The notes beneath the pieces are model-generated. The model was not told the DNA's origin, ran no database searches, and worked only from the letters and a program-made list of their open reading frames with translations. From [Mycobacterium] fortunisiensis (lineage in GTDB: Bacteria; Actinomycetota; Actinomycetes; Mycobacteriales; Mycobacteriaceae), in the NCBI RefSeq assembly GCF_019050325.1, contig NZ_VOMB01000012.1, forward strand, positions 104,976-168,975: DNA of 64,000 bases, read 5' to 3'. The position numbers were made by a program, and so were the translations under genes. Position 1 is the stretch's first letter. The number at the start of each line of letters is the position of its first letter. Positions 8,701 through 16,499 of this stretch are shown here, in pieces.

Positions 8701-9759
8701 TCACGACCCGGTGGCGAGATCGATGACCACCTTGACATCGTCCGGCTCGGTGTCGAACGCCTCGGGGGCGCGCTCCAGCGGAACCCTGCGGGTGATGAGA
8801 CTGGACAGCCAATCCAGGTCGGCCTTGGCCAGCGCGGCCGCGGCCTGGTGGTAGTGGCGAAGATTGGCGTTCACCGAGCCGACGACAGCGTCGTTCTCCA
8901 GCACCATTTCCCGGTTCACGTCACCGGCATCGATGCGCAAGGTGCGTCCGGCCGGGGACACCCCGGTCAGACACACGATGCCATAGGACGCGGTGTTGGC
9001 GATCGCGCCGAAGACGACCGGTCCGGCCCCGGTGGCCTCGATCACCACATCGGGCTGTAGCTTGCCGGCCACCTCGGCGATGTCGTCGTGGTGATAGCTG
9101 GCGCCGAGCGCCTCGACGATGCCGGGCTTGGGTCCGTCGGTGTGGCGATCCAGCACGTGGGTCTCCAGACCCTGCTGCACGGCGAGCATGGCCGCCAGCA
9201 GTCCGATCGGACCGGCGCCGGTGACGAGTACGCGCTTGGGTTCGAACCAGGCGCGCTCACCGATCCGGTGCACCTGCTCCCAGGCCTTGGCCACCACGGT
9301 CGTCGGTTCCATCAGCATGCCGACCGGTTCCAGGCGGGGGTCCAATCGCACCGCGTAATCGGTTTCCACGCACCATTGCCGGCTTCCGTAACCGTCGATC
9401 TCCTTGATGCCGCGCTCGGTGTAACGACCGTTGCGGCACATGTCGAATTCGCCGTGGGCGCAGGGGCCGCACGGCTGCGGATCTGGGCGTCGTACCACCC
9501 CGACCACCAGGTCACCCGACTCGAAGTTACTGTTCGGCGGCGCGTGGGAGACCCGGCCCAACGACTCGTGGCCGAGTATCAAGCGGTCACGGTGCGGCGG
9601 GGCCCACCCGTATTCGCCGCGGGCGATTTCCCTGTCGGTGCCGCACACACCGAGCGCCAGCCCGTCCACCAGTAGCTCGTCGTGGCCCGGCGTGGGCTCG
9701 GGAACCTCGGAAATCTCCAGTGAATCCGCGTGCATGGGCGCGATCGTCAGGGCGCGCAT
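8701..9759 (-). CDS. Zn-dependent glucose 1-dehydrogenase (MDR family)
   Basis: 352-residue medium-chain dehydrogenase of the glucose/aldose 1-dehydrogenase type, oxidising glucose to gluconolactone with NAD(P)+. Catalytic zinc ligands are expected at Cys in GVCGTDREI (about 37), His-Glu in LILGHESLG (about 62) and a further acidic residue; GPCAHGEFDMC supplies part of a structural zinc-type loop. The FDMCRNGRYTERGIKEIDGY segment is characteristic of glucose dehydrogenases rather than alcohol dehydrogenases. The Rossmann motif is VTGAGPIGLLAAMLA. The ATG at 9757-9759 follows GGTGGTGACGCAG; in-frame GTGs just upstream are alternatives. First gene of the minus-strand operon and divergent from the marR gene, with two dyads in the shared promoter region. 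Confidence 0.87.
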   Translation of the reverse strand: MRALTIAPMHADSLEISEVPEPTPGHDELLVDGLALGVCGTDREIARGEYGWAPPHRDRLILGHESLGRVSHAPPNSNFESGDLVVGVVRRPDPQPCGPCAHGEFDMCRNGRYTERGIKEIDGYGSRQWCVETDYAVRLDPRLEPVGMLMEPTTVVAKAWEQVHRIGERAWFEPKRVLVTGAGPIGLLAAMLAVQQGLETHVLDRHTDGPKPGIVEALGASYHHDDIAEVAGKLQPDVVIEATGAGPVVFGAIANTASYGIVCLTGVSPAGRTLRIDAGDVNREMVLENDAVVGSVNANLRHYHQAAAALAKADLDWLSSLITRRVPLERAPEAFDTEPDDVKVVIDLATGS

Positions 9760-9811
9760 CTGCGTCACCACCCTTTCCGGCCGATGGAGAGATCGTCGTG
9801 TCGGGTAAATG

Positions 9812-9827
9812 GTTGCCCTGAAGCAAC
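9812..9827. promoter_or_regulatory. Dyad operator 1 of the marR/glucose dehydrogenase region
   Basis: Perfect inverted repeat GTTGC-CCTGAA-GCAAC (5-bp arms, 6-base spacer) lying 53 bases upstream of the glucose dehydrogenase start. The identical arms recur at 9850-9865. Size and symmetry suit a MarR dimer; binding by the adjacent MarR protein is inferred from position. Confidence 0.72.
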
Positions 9828-9849
9828 AAAAATAAACCGGTCGGAAATA

Positions 9850-9865
9850 GTTGCTCCCGGGCAAC
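9850..9865. promoter_or_regulatory. Dyad operator 2 of the marR/glucose dehydrogenase region
   Basis: Perfect inverted repeat GTTGC-TCCCGG-GCAAC, same arms and spacer length as the site at 9812-9827, with centres 38 bp apart. It lies 22 bases before the marR ATG, so occupancy could repress marR itself as well as the divergent operon. The spacing is close to 3.6 helical turns, so the two dimers would not sit on exactly the same face. Confidence 0.72.
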
Positions 9866-9886
9866 GATTACCGGCATCATCCAGTT

Positions 9887-10372
9887 ATGACGTCGGTGAC
9901 CGGCCGTGAAGCCGAAAATGTTTCAGGTGCCCAGATCGACGCGGTGATGCGCGCGTCGCGCGCGCTGGTCGGTATCGCCGCGGCGTCGGTCGCCGAGGTG
10001 GACGATCTGGTGACGTTGCCACAGCTGCGGGTGCTGATGATGATCACCACTCGCGGGCCGCTGAACCTCGGCGCGGTGGCCGCAGGCTTGGATACCGGCG
10101 CGCCCAACGCGAGCCGGATCTGTGACCGGCTGCTCAAGGCCGGGTTCCTGCACCGTCAGAACGATCCGAACGACCGCCGGTCGGTCACGCTGACGCTGAC
10201 CGCCGAGGGCCGCTCGATCGTCAACCGCGTCAACCGGCACCGGCGCACCGCGGTGCGGAAAGTGCTGCGCGGTCTGTCGGTCGACGACCGCGACAGGGTG
10301 ACCAGCGCGCTGGACGCCTTCGCCGAAGCGGCCGGGGAACCGTTCGAGCCCGACACCCTGACCGTCGTTTAG
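9887..10372 (+). CDS. MarR-family transcriptional regulator
   Basis: 161-residue winged-helix regulator. Visible is the MarR DNA-binding block: LPQLRVLMMITTRGPLN (H2), LGAVAAGLDTGAPNASRICD (recognition helix) and the wing LHRQNDPNDRRSVTLTLTAEGR, with the usual D-x-R-S/R wing tip. Amphipathic helices at both ends would form the dimer interface. The ATG at 9887 was chosen over an upstream one because the latter would place the start inside the second dyad. Divergent from the sugar-oxidation operon, so probably its local repressor, with a sugar acid or metabolite as effector (inferred). It converges on the TIGR03089 gene with a 4-base overlap. Confidence 0.88.
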   Translation: MTSVTGREAENVSGAQIDAVMRASRALVGIAAASVAEVDDLVTLPQLRVLMMITTRGPLNLGAVAAGLDTGAPNASRICDRLLKAGFLHRQNDPNDRRSVTLTLTAEGRSIVNRVNRHRRTAVRKVLRGLSVDDRDRVTSALDAFAEAAGEPFEPDTLTVV

Positions 10373-11085
10373 CCGCGGGTGACCTTCTCCGTCGTGCGGC
10401 GCCGGTCCATCGCGGCCGGGTCGGCATTGGCCACCTGCACCAGCGACGCTCCCGCGGCGAACACCGCCAGCAGGTTCTCGATCAGCTCGTCGGGGCTGTC
10501 CCAGGCCGCGGTGGACAGCACCCGGTCACGACCCGTGAAACCCTGTGCGGCCGCGGCATTCTGGGCGGCCTCCAGGACCTCGGCCACCGCCTGGCCGGCC
10601 AACGCCGGACCGGGGATGCGCTCGGGCACGATCTGATCCCCGTGCACCCGCACCGCGGTGGCGTAGTCGGTGACCCCGATGGGCAGATCCGCGGCGGGCT
10701 TGCCGAACGGATCCAGCGACAGCACCGCCACCTCGCCGCCGGATACGGCGTCGTCGGCCTCGTCGAGCCGGTCCCGGGTGCACAGCGCCACGTCGGCGGC
10801 AACGTCGGAACCGCTGCCCAACAACACCTCAGCGCCAATCCACCAGATCCCGAACAGCACCGCAGCGGTCTGCCAATGCGCGGGCAACAGCACCGCCACC
10901 CGGGTGCCGGGGCCGGCGCCCATCTCGTCACGCAACAGGTTGGCGGTCTTGGCGGCCCAGTTCGCCATGGTGACCGTGGACAACTCGATGCGCTCGCCGG
11001 TGGCGTCGTCGTAGTAGGTGATCCGTGGCCCGGCCGGATCCGTCGACAACAACGGGTCCAGCACGGCAGCGCTCAGTGTGCTCAT
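10369..11085 (-). CDS. TIGR03089 family protein (AMP-binding-like)
   Basis: 238-residue actinobacterial protein recognised as the TIGR03089 family, which resembles the N-terminal part of acyl-CoA synthetases (ITYYDDATGERIELS..TMANWAAKTANLLRDE) but is far too short to be a complete adenylating enzyme and lacks the P-loop-like SGT and hinge motifs. Function is unknown. It lies 25 bases downstream of the LCP gene on the same strand, so probably in one transcript, a linkage that is conserved in mycobacteria as far as I recall. ATG start at 11083-11085. Confidence 0.82.
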   Translation of the reverse strand: MSTLSAAVLDPLLSTDPAGPRITYYDDATGERIELSTVTMANWAAKTANLLRDEMGAGPGTRVAVLLPAHWQTAAVLFGIWWIGAEVLLGSGSDVAADVALCTRDRLDEADDAVSGGEVAVLSLDPFGKPAADLPIGVTDYATAVRVHGDQIVPERIPGPALAGQAVAEVLEAAQNAAAAQGFTGRDRVLSTAAWDSPDELIENLLAVFAAGASLVQVANADPAAMDRRRTTEKVTRG

Positions 11086-11110
11086 AGCCCTTGGTTGTAC
11101 TCGAGGGCGA

Positions 11111-12601
11111 TCAGTTCACGCACTTGGGATCATCCGAACCCGCGGTGAGGATCGGCGACGGAGGCGGCGGCGGGCTGGACTCTTCACCGGTGTCGCCGTA
11201 GCTGTCGCCGGCCGCAGCCGGATCCACGATGCCCACGGACGGATCGCTGCCGTCCAGTCCGGAGCCGGGACCGGTGTAGTCGGCGGCCAGCACCACCCGC
11301 ACCGCGCCCGGCGGCAGCGACGAGTCCTCGTTGACCGGCAGCCCACCGAGATCCTTCGACACCGCCTGGGCGCCGAGGTCATCGGACTTGGCGGCCAACA
11401 CCTGGCTGGCAGTCGGCGGAACGCCCTCGTGATTGCCGGTGGCGCCGGGGGCGAACCCCTTGTTGCTCAGCACCTGTGACACCGCGGCGGCCAGGCCGTT
11501 GATGTCGGTGGCGTTGAGGACCTCGACGGTGGTGTTGCCCGGTGAATAGCTGAGTTCTTCGGTTTTGCCCTCGTCCTGGTCCTGCAGCAGGCCCGCCACC
11601 CATTCTTGGACGTCGCTGGGATCGACCCGGACCACGCTCTGCATGCCGTCGTCGCTCCAGCCGTCCTCACGCAGGATCGGGATGGTGGCGAAGGCCACGC
11701 TGCCGGCGGCCAGTTCCTGCAGCTGTTTGACGAAGTCCATGATGTCCCAGCCGTCGGAGATCACCACCGAACGCTGCACGGCACTCTGCAACCGCCCGAG
11801 CGTGGCGGGGCTGGACAACGTCCGGCTGGAGATCACCTCGTGGGCCAGCGACGCCATCACCGACTGCTGGCGGGTCACCCGGTCCAGGTCCCCGCGCGGC
11901 AGGTCATGGCGCTGCCGCACGAAGCTCAGCGCCTGCGGGCCGTCCAGCTTCTGCCAGCCGGCGGCGAAATCGGCACCGGAGAGCGGTTCGTAGACAGCCT
12001 CTTTGAGGCAGACGTCGACGCCGCCCAGCGCATCGGTGATCAGGGCGAAACCGAGCAGACCGATTTCGGCGTAGTGATCCACCGTGACACCGGTCAACCC
12101 GGCGACCGTCTGGATCAGTTCCTCGCGGCCGGCCTCGGTGGCCTGCGGCTCGGCAGTGGCCGGATCCTCCCCCTCGACCTCGACGAGTTGCTTCATCCGG
12201 TCCAGCTTGACATCGCCGAACACACCGTTGATCTTCATCTTTCCCCACCCCGGCGCCTCGACGTAGGAGTCGCGGGGGATGGAGATGGCGGTGGCCGACC
12301 GCCCGTTGTTGGGTATCCGGATCAGGATGATGGTGTCGGTATTGGTCGAGACTTCGTCACCGGCGCGCAGCGTCTCCAGTTCCTCGGCCGACAGCGGATT
12401 GCCGTGGGCGTCGGTGCGGCTGTCCATGCCGACCAGCAGGATGTCGATGGCGCCGTCCTCACCGCCCTCGCCGAGCGCCGACGAGCTGATGTGGTTGATG
12501 CCGGACTCGAACGAGCGGATCTGGGTCCAGGCCACCCCTGTTCCGAGCACCACGGCCGACGCTGCGGCGACAGCGACGGAGCGGAGCAGGGGAATAGGCA
12601 C
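11111..12601 (-). CDS. LytR-CpsA-Psr (LCP) family cell-wall ligase
   Basis: 496-residue membrane-anchored protein of the LCP family. In mycobacteria members attach arabinogalactan to peptidoglycan from a polyprenyl-linked donor, on the outer face of the membrane. Residues 1-28 form a signal anchor. The LCP domain (about 50-250) shows DILLVGMDSRTD, STNTDTIILIRIPNN, SIPRDSYVEAPGWGKMKING with the family arginine, and the late FVRQRHDLPRGDLDRVTRQQ motif. A LytR_C domain (about 350-450) begins TVEVLNATDINGLA and is followed by a Pro/Ser-rich tail. GTG start at 12599-12601; length agrees with Rv3267 as I recall it. Divergent from rmlD, only 66 bases apart, which links ligation to synthesis of the rhamnose linker. 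Confidence 0.9.
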   Translation of the reverse strand: MPIPLLRSVAVAAASAVVLGTGVAWTQIRSFESGINHISSSALGEGGEDGAIDILLVGMDSRTDAHGNPLSAEELETLRAGDEVSTNTDTIILIRIPNNGRSATAISIPRDSYVEAPGWGKMKINGVFGDVKLDRMKQLVEVEGEDPATAEPQATEAGREELIQTVAGLTGVTVDHYAEIGLLGFALITDALGGVDVCLKEAVYEPLSGADFAAGWQKLDGPQALSFVRQRHDLPRGDLDRVTRQQSVMASLAHEVISSRTLSSPATLGRLQSAVQRSVVISDGWDIMDFVKQLQELAAGSVAFATIPILREDGWSDDGMQSVVRVDPSDVQEWVAGLLQDQDEGKTEELSYSPGNTTVEVLNATDINGLAAAVSQVLSNKGFAPGATGNHEGVPPTASQVLAAKSDDLGAQAVSKDLGGLPVNEDSSLPPGAVRVVLAADYTGPGSGLDGSDPSVGIVDPAAAGDSYGDTGEESSPPPPPSPILTAGSDDPKCVN

Positions 12602-12667
12602 CCGCCCAGGCTACTGGCGGCTCGGACGTGAGCCGGGTAACGCCGACCGGCGTGCCAGACTCGGCGC

Positions 12668-13552
12668 ATGGCGCAACGGATTGTGATTACCGGGGCCGGT
12701 GGCATGGTCGGCCGCGAATTAGCTGATCAGAGCCGCCGTGAGGGCCGCGAGGTGCTGCCGCTGACCTCAGCGGAATGTGACATCACCGACGCCGACGCGC
12801 TACGGCATTTCGTGGAGTCCGGCGATGTGGTGCTCAACTGTGCGGCATACACGCAGGTGGACGCGGCAGAGACGGACCAGTCACGGGCCCACGCCGTCAA
12901 CGCGCTGGGGCCCGGTCACTTGGCTGCCGTGTGCGCGCAGGCCGGCGCCGGTCTGGTGCACATCTCCACCGATTACGTCTTCGGCGCCGACCGGCAGCGT
13001 CGCACGCCCTACGAGATCGACGAGCAGCCCGGGCCGGTCAACGTCTACGGCCACACCAAGCTGGCCGGGGAACGCGCGGTGCTGGCCGCCAAGCCCGATG
13101 CGCACGTGGTCCGGACCTCCTGGGTCTACCGCGGCGGCGACGGGGCCGATTTCGTCGCCACCATGCGCAGGCGGGCGGCTGGTGACGGACCGGTCGACGT
13201 GGTGGCCGACCAGATCGGGTCACCGACCTACACCGGTGATCTGGTGTCGGCCCTGCTGCAGATCGTCGACGGCGGCGTGCGGCCCGGCGTGCTGCATGCC
13301 GTCAACACCGGTTCGGCCAGCCGTTTCGAGCTGGCGCGGGAAACCTTCGCGGCCCTTGGCGCCGACCCGGAGCGGGTTCGCCCGGTGGGCAGCGACCGCC
13401 ATCCGCGGCCCGCGCCCCGGCCGTCCTACACCGTGCTGTCGGTGCACCGCACCGCCGAGGCCGGCCTGAGGATGCTGCGGGATTGGCGGGAAGCGCTGGT
13501 GGCAGCGGTGGGAAATGAGTCCGCCCCCGGCCCGCTACCCTCTACGCCGTGA
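12668..13552 (+). CDS. rmlD: dTDP-4-dehydrorhamnose reductase RmlD
   Basis: 294-residue extended SDR that makes dTDP-L-rhamnose, donor for the rhamnose of the arabinogalactan linker. The N-terminal NADPH motif is ITGAGGMVGREL, followed by CDITDADAL, NCAAYTQVDAAE, the ISTDYVFG strand with the catalytic Thr/Asp, and the active-site YGHTK (Tyr-x3-Lys) near residue 127. ATG start; the stop overlaps the next gene's GTG by four bases (GTGA), indicating translational coupling with wbbL. Confidence 0.93.
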   Translation: MAQRIVITGAGGMVGRELADQSRREGREVLPLTSAECDITDADALRHFVESGDVVLNCAAYTQVDAAETDQSRAHAVNALGPGHLAAVCAQAGAGLVHISTDYVFGADRQRRTPYEIDEQPGPVNVYGHTKLAGERAVLAAKPDAHVVRTSWVYRGGDGADFVATMRRRAAGDGPVDVVADQIGSPTYTGDLVSALLQIVDGGVRPGVLHAVNTGSASRFELARETFAALGADPERVRPVGSDRHPRPAPRPSYTVLSVHRTAEAGLRMLRDWREALVAAVGNESAPGPLPSTP

Positions 13553-14439
13553 CTGAGGATGCGGCCCGCCCGCTCGTGGTGGTGACGGTGACGTATTCGC
13601 CGGGGCCACATCTTGACCGTTTCCTGGCCTCGCTGTCGTTGGCCACCGACCGCCCGGTGAAGGTTGTCATCGCCGACAACGGGTCCACCGACGGCGCCCC
13701 CGAGCAGGCCGAAAAGCGCTACCCGAACGTGCAGCTGCTGCGCACCGGCAGCAACCTGGGTTATGGCAGCGCGGTCAACCGCGGCGCGACGCAGATAACG
13801 GATGCGGAGTGCTCGGAATTTTTTGTCGTCGCCAACCCGGACGTGCAGTGGGGGCCCGGTTCGATCGACCTGCTGCTGCAGGCGGCTGACCGTTGGCCCC
13901 GGGCCGGGGCGCTCGGGCCGTTGGTCCGCGACCCCGACGGTTCGGTCTACCCGTCGGCGCGCCATCAGCCCAGCTTGGTCCGTGGCGGCATGCACGCGGT
14001 GGTCGGCCCGTTGTGGAAGTCGAACCCGTGGACGGCGGCCTACCGCCAGGACCGCCAGGATCCCAGTGAACGCGAGGTCGGTTGGCTGTCGGGTTCGTGT
14101 CTGCTGGTGCGCCGGGCCGCCTTCGACGCGGTCGGCGGGTTCGACGAGCGCTACTTCATGTACATGGAGGACGTCGACCTCGGCGACCGGATCGTCCGCG
14201 CCGGCTGGCAGAACGTCTACGTGCCCTCGGCCGAGGTGCTGCACCACAAGGGCCACTCCACCGGCCGTGACCCGGCCCGCAACTTGGCCGCCCATCACCG
14301 CAGCACCTACACTTTCCTCGCCGATCGGTACCCGGCGCCCTGGCAGGCGCCGTTGCGGTGGACAATTCGGGGCGCGCTGGCGGCACGTGCGGGCCTGGTG
14401 GTCGGAAGTTCTCGACGTAAACAGGCGAAAGGGCGCTGA
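13549..14439 (+). CDS. wbbL: Rhamnosyltransferase WbbL (GT2)
   Basis: 296-residue GT-A glycosyltransferase family 2 enzyme that adds L-rhamnose to decaprenyl-diphospho-GlcNAc, making the arabinogalactan-peptidoglycan linker on the cytoplasmic membrane face. Seen: VVVTVTYSPG start strand, VIADNGSTDGAP nucleotide-binding motif, VVANPDVQWG with the metal-binding Asp, GWLSGSCLLVRR acceptor region and FDERYFMYMEDVDLGDR with the catalytic Glu-Asp. Starts at GTG overlapping the rmlD stop and is followed after one base by the next gene, so the three form a tight operon. Essential in mycobacteria (known of Rv3265c). Confidence 0.92.
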   Translation: MTEDAARPLVVVTVTYSPGPHLDRFLASLSLATDRPVKVVIADNGSTDGAPEQAEKRYPNVQLLRTGSNLGYGSAVNRGATQITDAECSEFFVVANPDVQWGPGSIDLLLQAADRWPRAGALGPLVRDPDGSVYPSARHQPSLVRGGMHAVVGPLWKSNPWTAAYRQDRQDPSEREVGWLSGSCLLVRRAAFDAVGGFDERYFMYMEDVDLGDRIVRAGWQNVYVPSAEVLHHKGHSTGRDPARNLAAHHRSTYTFLADRYPAPWQAPLRWTIRGALAARAGLVVGSSRRKQAKGR

Positions 14440-14440
14440 C

Positions 14441-15520
14441 GTGATAAATCCCGCGGAGGTCGATGCCGTCGTTCTCGTCGGGGGACGCGGTACCAGGCTG
14501 AGGCCCTTGACGCTCTCGGCGCCCAAGCCGATGCTGCCGACGGCCGGGGTCCCGTTTCTGACCCATCTGCTGGCCCGGATCGCGGTGGCCGGCATCAAGC
14601 ATGTCGTGATGGGCACCTCGTACAAGGCCGAAGTGTTCGAGGAGGCCTTCGGTGACGGATCCGACCTCGGGCTCGAGATCGAATACGTGACCGAGACCGA
14701 GGCGCTGGGCACCGGCGGCGCCATCGCCAACGTGGCAGACCGGCTGCGCTACGACACCGCGATGGTGTTCAACGGGGATGTGCTCTCGGCCGCGGACCTG
14801 GGCGCCCTGCTCGAATCGCACGACACCCATCAGGCCGACGTCACGTTGCATCTGGTGCGGGTCAGCGATCCGCGGGCGTTCGGCTGTGTGCCCACCGACG
14901 CCGACGGATTCGTCACCGCGTTCCTGGAAAAGACCCAGGACCCGCCGACCGACCAGATCAACGCCGGTTGCTACGTGTTCAATCGCGATGTCATCGACCA
15001 GATTCCGCGCGGGCGGGCGTTGTCGGTCGAGCGCGAGATCTTCCCGGAGGTGCTCTCCCGCGGCTTGCGGATGTGCGGGTACGTCGACGCGTCGTACTGG
15101 CGGGACATGGGTACGCCCGACGACTTCGTCCGCGGCTCAGCCGATCTCGTGCGCGGTATCGCGCCGTCGCCGGCACTGGACGGTCAGCGTGGTGAGTCCC
15201 TGGTACACGAGGGTGCGGCCGTCGCGCCCGGTGCCCTGTTGATCGGCGGGACCGTGGTGGGTCGCGGCGCCGAGATCGGTGCCGGTGCCCGGCTGGACGG
15301 TGCGGTGATCTTCGACGGGGTACGGGTGGAAGCCGGTGCGGTGATCGAACGTTCGATCATCGGTTTCGGCGCCCGCATCGGTCCGCGAGCGTTGATCCGC
15401 GACGGCGTGATCGGCGACGGTGCCGACATCGGCGCCCGCTGCGAGCTGTTGCGCGGCGCCCGGGTGTGGCCCGGGGTGGCCATCCCCGACGGTGGTATCC
15501 GGTACTCGACTGACGTCTGA
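14441..15520 (+). CDS. Sugar-1-phosphate nucleotidyltransferase (mannose-1-P guanylyltransferase)
   Basis: 359-residue nucleotidyltransferase, probably making GDP-mannose from mannose-1-phosphate for lipoglycans (Rv3264c-type, annotated both manB/manC and rmlA2 in different genomes). N-terminal pyrophosphorylase signature VVLVGGRGTRLRPLTLSAPKPMLP; sugar-binding EALGTGGAIANV and the metal Asp in MVFNGDVLS; C-terminal left-handed beta helix of hexapeptide repeats (about residues 255-350). The GTG at 14441 gives the exact family length; longer open frames would run through wbbL. One base separates it from wbbL. Confidence 0.88.
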   Translation: MINPAEVDAVVLVGGRGTRLRPLTLSAPKPMLPTAGVPFLTHLLARIAVAGIKHVVMGTSYKAEVFEEAFGDGSDLGLEIEYVTETEALGTGGAIANVADRLRYDTAMVFNGDVLSAADLGALLESHDTHQADVTLHLVRVSDPRAFGCVPTDADGFVTAFLEKTQDPPTDQINAGCYVFNRDVIDQIPRGRALSVEREIFPEVLSRGLRMCGYVDASYWRDMGTPDDFVRGSADLVRGIAPSPALDGQRGESLVHEGAAVAPGALLIGGTVVGRGAEIGAGARLDGAVIFDGVRVEAGAVIERSIIGFGARIGPRALIRDGVIGDGADIGARCELLRGARVWPGVAIPDGGIRYSTDV

Positions 15521-15590
15521 GTTCTCGCCGTCTCGGCGTGCGAAAAAGTGGGTTCGCTTACGCTGTAGAGGCGAACGGGAGGGGTTGGCC

Positions 15591-15911
15591 ATGAGATTAC
15601 GGATGGTGCCGGTCACGGCGGCGCTGGTGCTGGGGACGCTTTTTGGGGCCACCGCCCCGCAGGCGGCAGCCTGGCCGGTGCCGTTGACGGCAGAAGACAA
15701 CAGCTATCTCAACGCCACCCGCGGGGTCTTCCCCGGCGATGATGACCAGCTGCTGTCCGTCGGCCGGCAGATGTGCCGGCTGCTCTACACCGGGACACCG
15801 GCACAAGCGGTGATCGACCAGATGGCCGGCCAGTACGCCGCGACACCCGATCAGGCCAGGGTGGCGCTGCAGGCCGCCCGGCGCGCGTACTGCACGCAGG
15901 CCCCGGGTTAA
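15591..15911 (+). CDS. Small secreted DUF732 protein
   Basis: 106-residue exported protein of the mycobacterial DUF732 family. A signal peptide covers roughly residues 1-26 (MRLRMVPVTAALVLGTLFG core, Ala-rich cleavage zone ending AQAAAW). The mature part is the helical DUF732 domain with two conserved cysteines, one in RQMCRLLYTG and one in RRAYCTQ, likely joined by a disulfide outside the membrane. Function unknown. A strong GGGAGGGG ribosome site precedes the ATG at 15591; the frame is open further upstream but that would run into the preceding gene. Confidence 0.85.
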   Translation: MRLRMVPVTAALVLGTLFGATAPQAAAWPVPLTAEDNSYLNATRGVFPGDDDQLLSVGRQMCRLLYTGTPAQAVIDQMAGQYAATPDQARVALQAARRAYCTQAPG

Positions 15912-15923
15912 ACCGCGCCGAAA

Positions 15924-16499
15924 CTACGCTTTCTGGCGGGATTCGGTGGATTTTGCGGCAGAAAGCGTGGTCTCGGCGAGCTGTTGGAGACCGAAGTCGG
16001 TGCCCTCGGGCAGCGCCGCCACCGGCCACCACCGCAGGTCCAAAGACTCGTCGCTGCAGGCGATCTCGGCGTTGGCCGGTGCGCGCACCACGAACTGGAG
16101 GTCGAGGTGGCGGGTCGGCACCCCGAGCGAGCACGTCACCGGATGCACGTGCAGCGCCGCCAACTGCGGGTCGATACGCAACCCGGTAATGCCTGATTCC
16201 TCGGTGGCCTCACGCAAGGCGGCGGCCCGCACATCGACATCGGTCTCCTCGCAATGTCCGCCGAGTTGCAGCCAACGGCCGAAGCGCGGATGCAGAGTGA
16301 GCAAGGTCTGGGTTCCGGTGTGGTCGAGCACCAATGCCGAGGCGGTGATGTGGCCCGGCACGCATGAGCGCAGGCAGGCATCGGGGCGGGCGGCCAGAAA
16401 CGACAGCACAGCGTGGCGCAGGGTGTCCTGACCGGGATCTGAGGTCTGCCACGCGGTGAGAAGGTCGACGGCTGACGCGTGCAGGCTCTCGGCGGTCAT
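15924..16499 (-). CDS. Nudix hydrolase coupled to fbiB
   Basis: 191-residue Nudix-fold hydrolase, cleaving some nucleoside-diphosphate-linked substrate. The Nudix helix is visible at GGHCEETD...[10 protein letters not shown], with the REATEESG core intact but the upstream glutamate position less canonical (aspartates and valine in that stretch). An N-terminal helical segment (residues 1-45) precedes the domain. Its ATG overlaps the fbiB stop by four bases (ATGA), so it is translated from the fbiA-fbiB message. Substrate unknown; involvement in F420 or nucleotide turnover is inference from coupling alone. Confidence 0.83.
   Translation of the reverse strand: MTAESLHASAVDLLTAWQTSDPGQDTLRHAVLSFLAARPDACLRSCVPGHITASALVLDHTGTQTLLTLHPRFGRWLQLGGHCEETDVDVRAAALREATEESGITGLRIDPQLAALHVHPVTCSLGVPTRHLDLQFVVRAPANAEIACSDESLDLRWWPVAALPEGTDFGLQQLAETTLSAAKSTESRQKA
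15926..15968. repeat. Inverted repeat at the end of the Nudix gene
   Basis: Perfect 10-bp arms ACGCTTTCTG (15926-15935) and CAGAAAGCGT (15959-15968) with a 23-base spacer, overlapping the last codons of the Nudix gene, just past the convergent DUF732 gene. It could act as a bidirectional terminator or be a remnant of a dispersed mycobacterial repeat. Confidence 0.5.
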
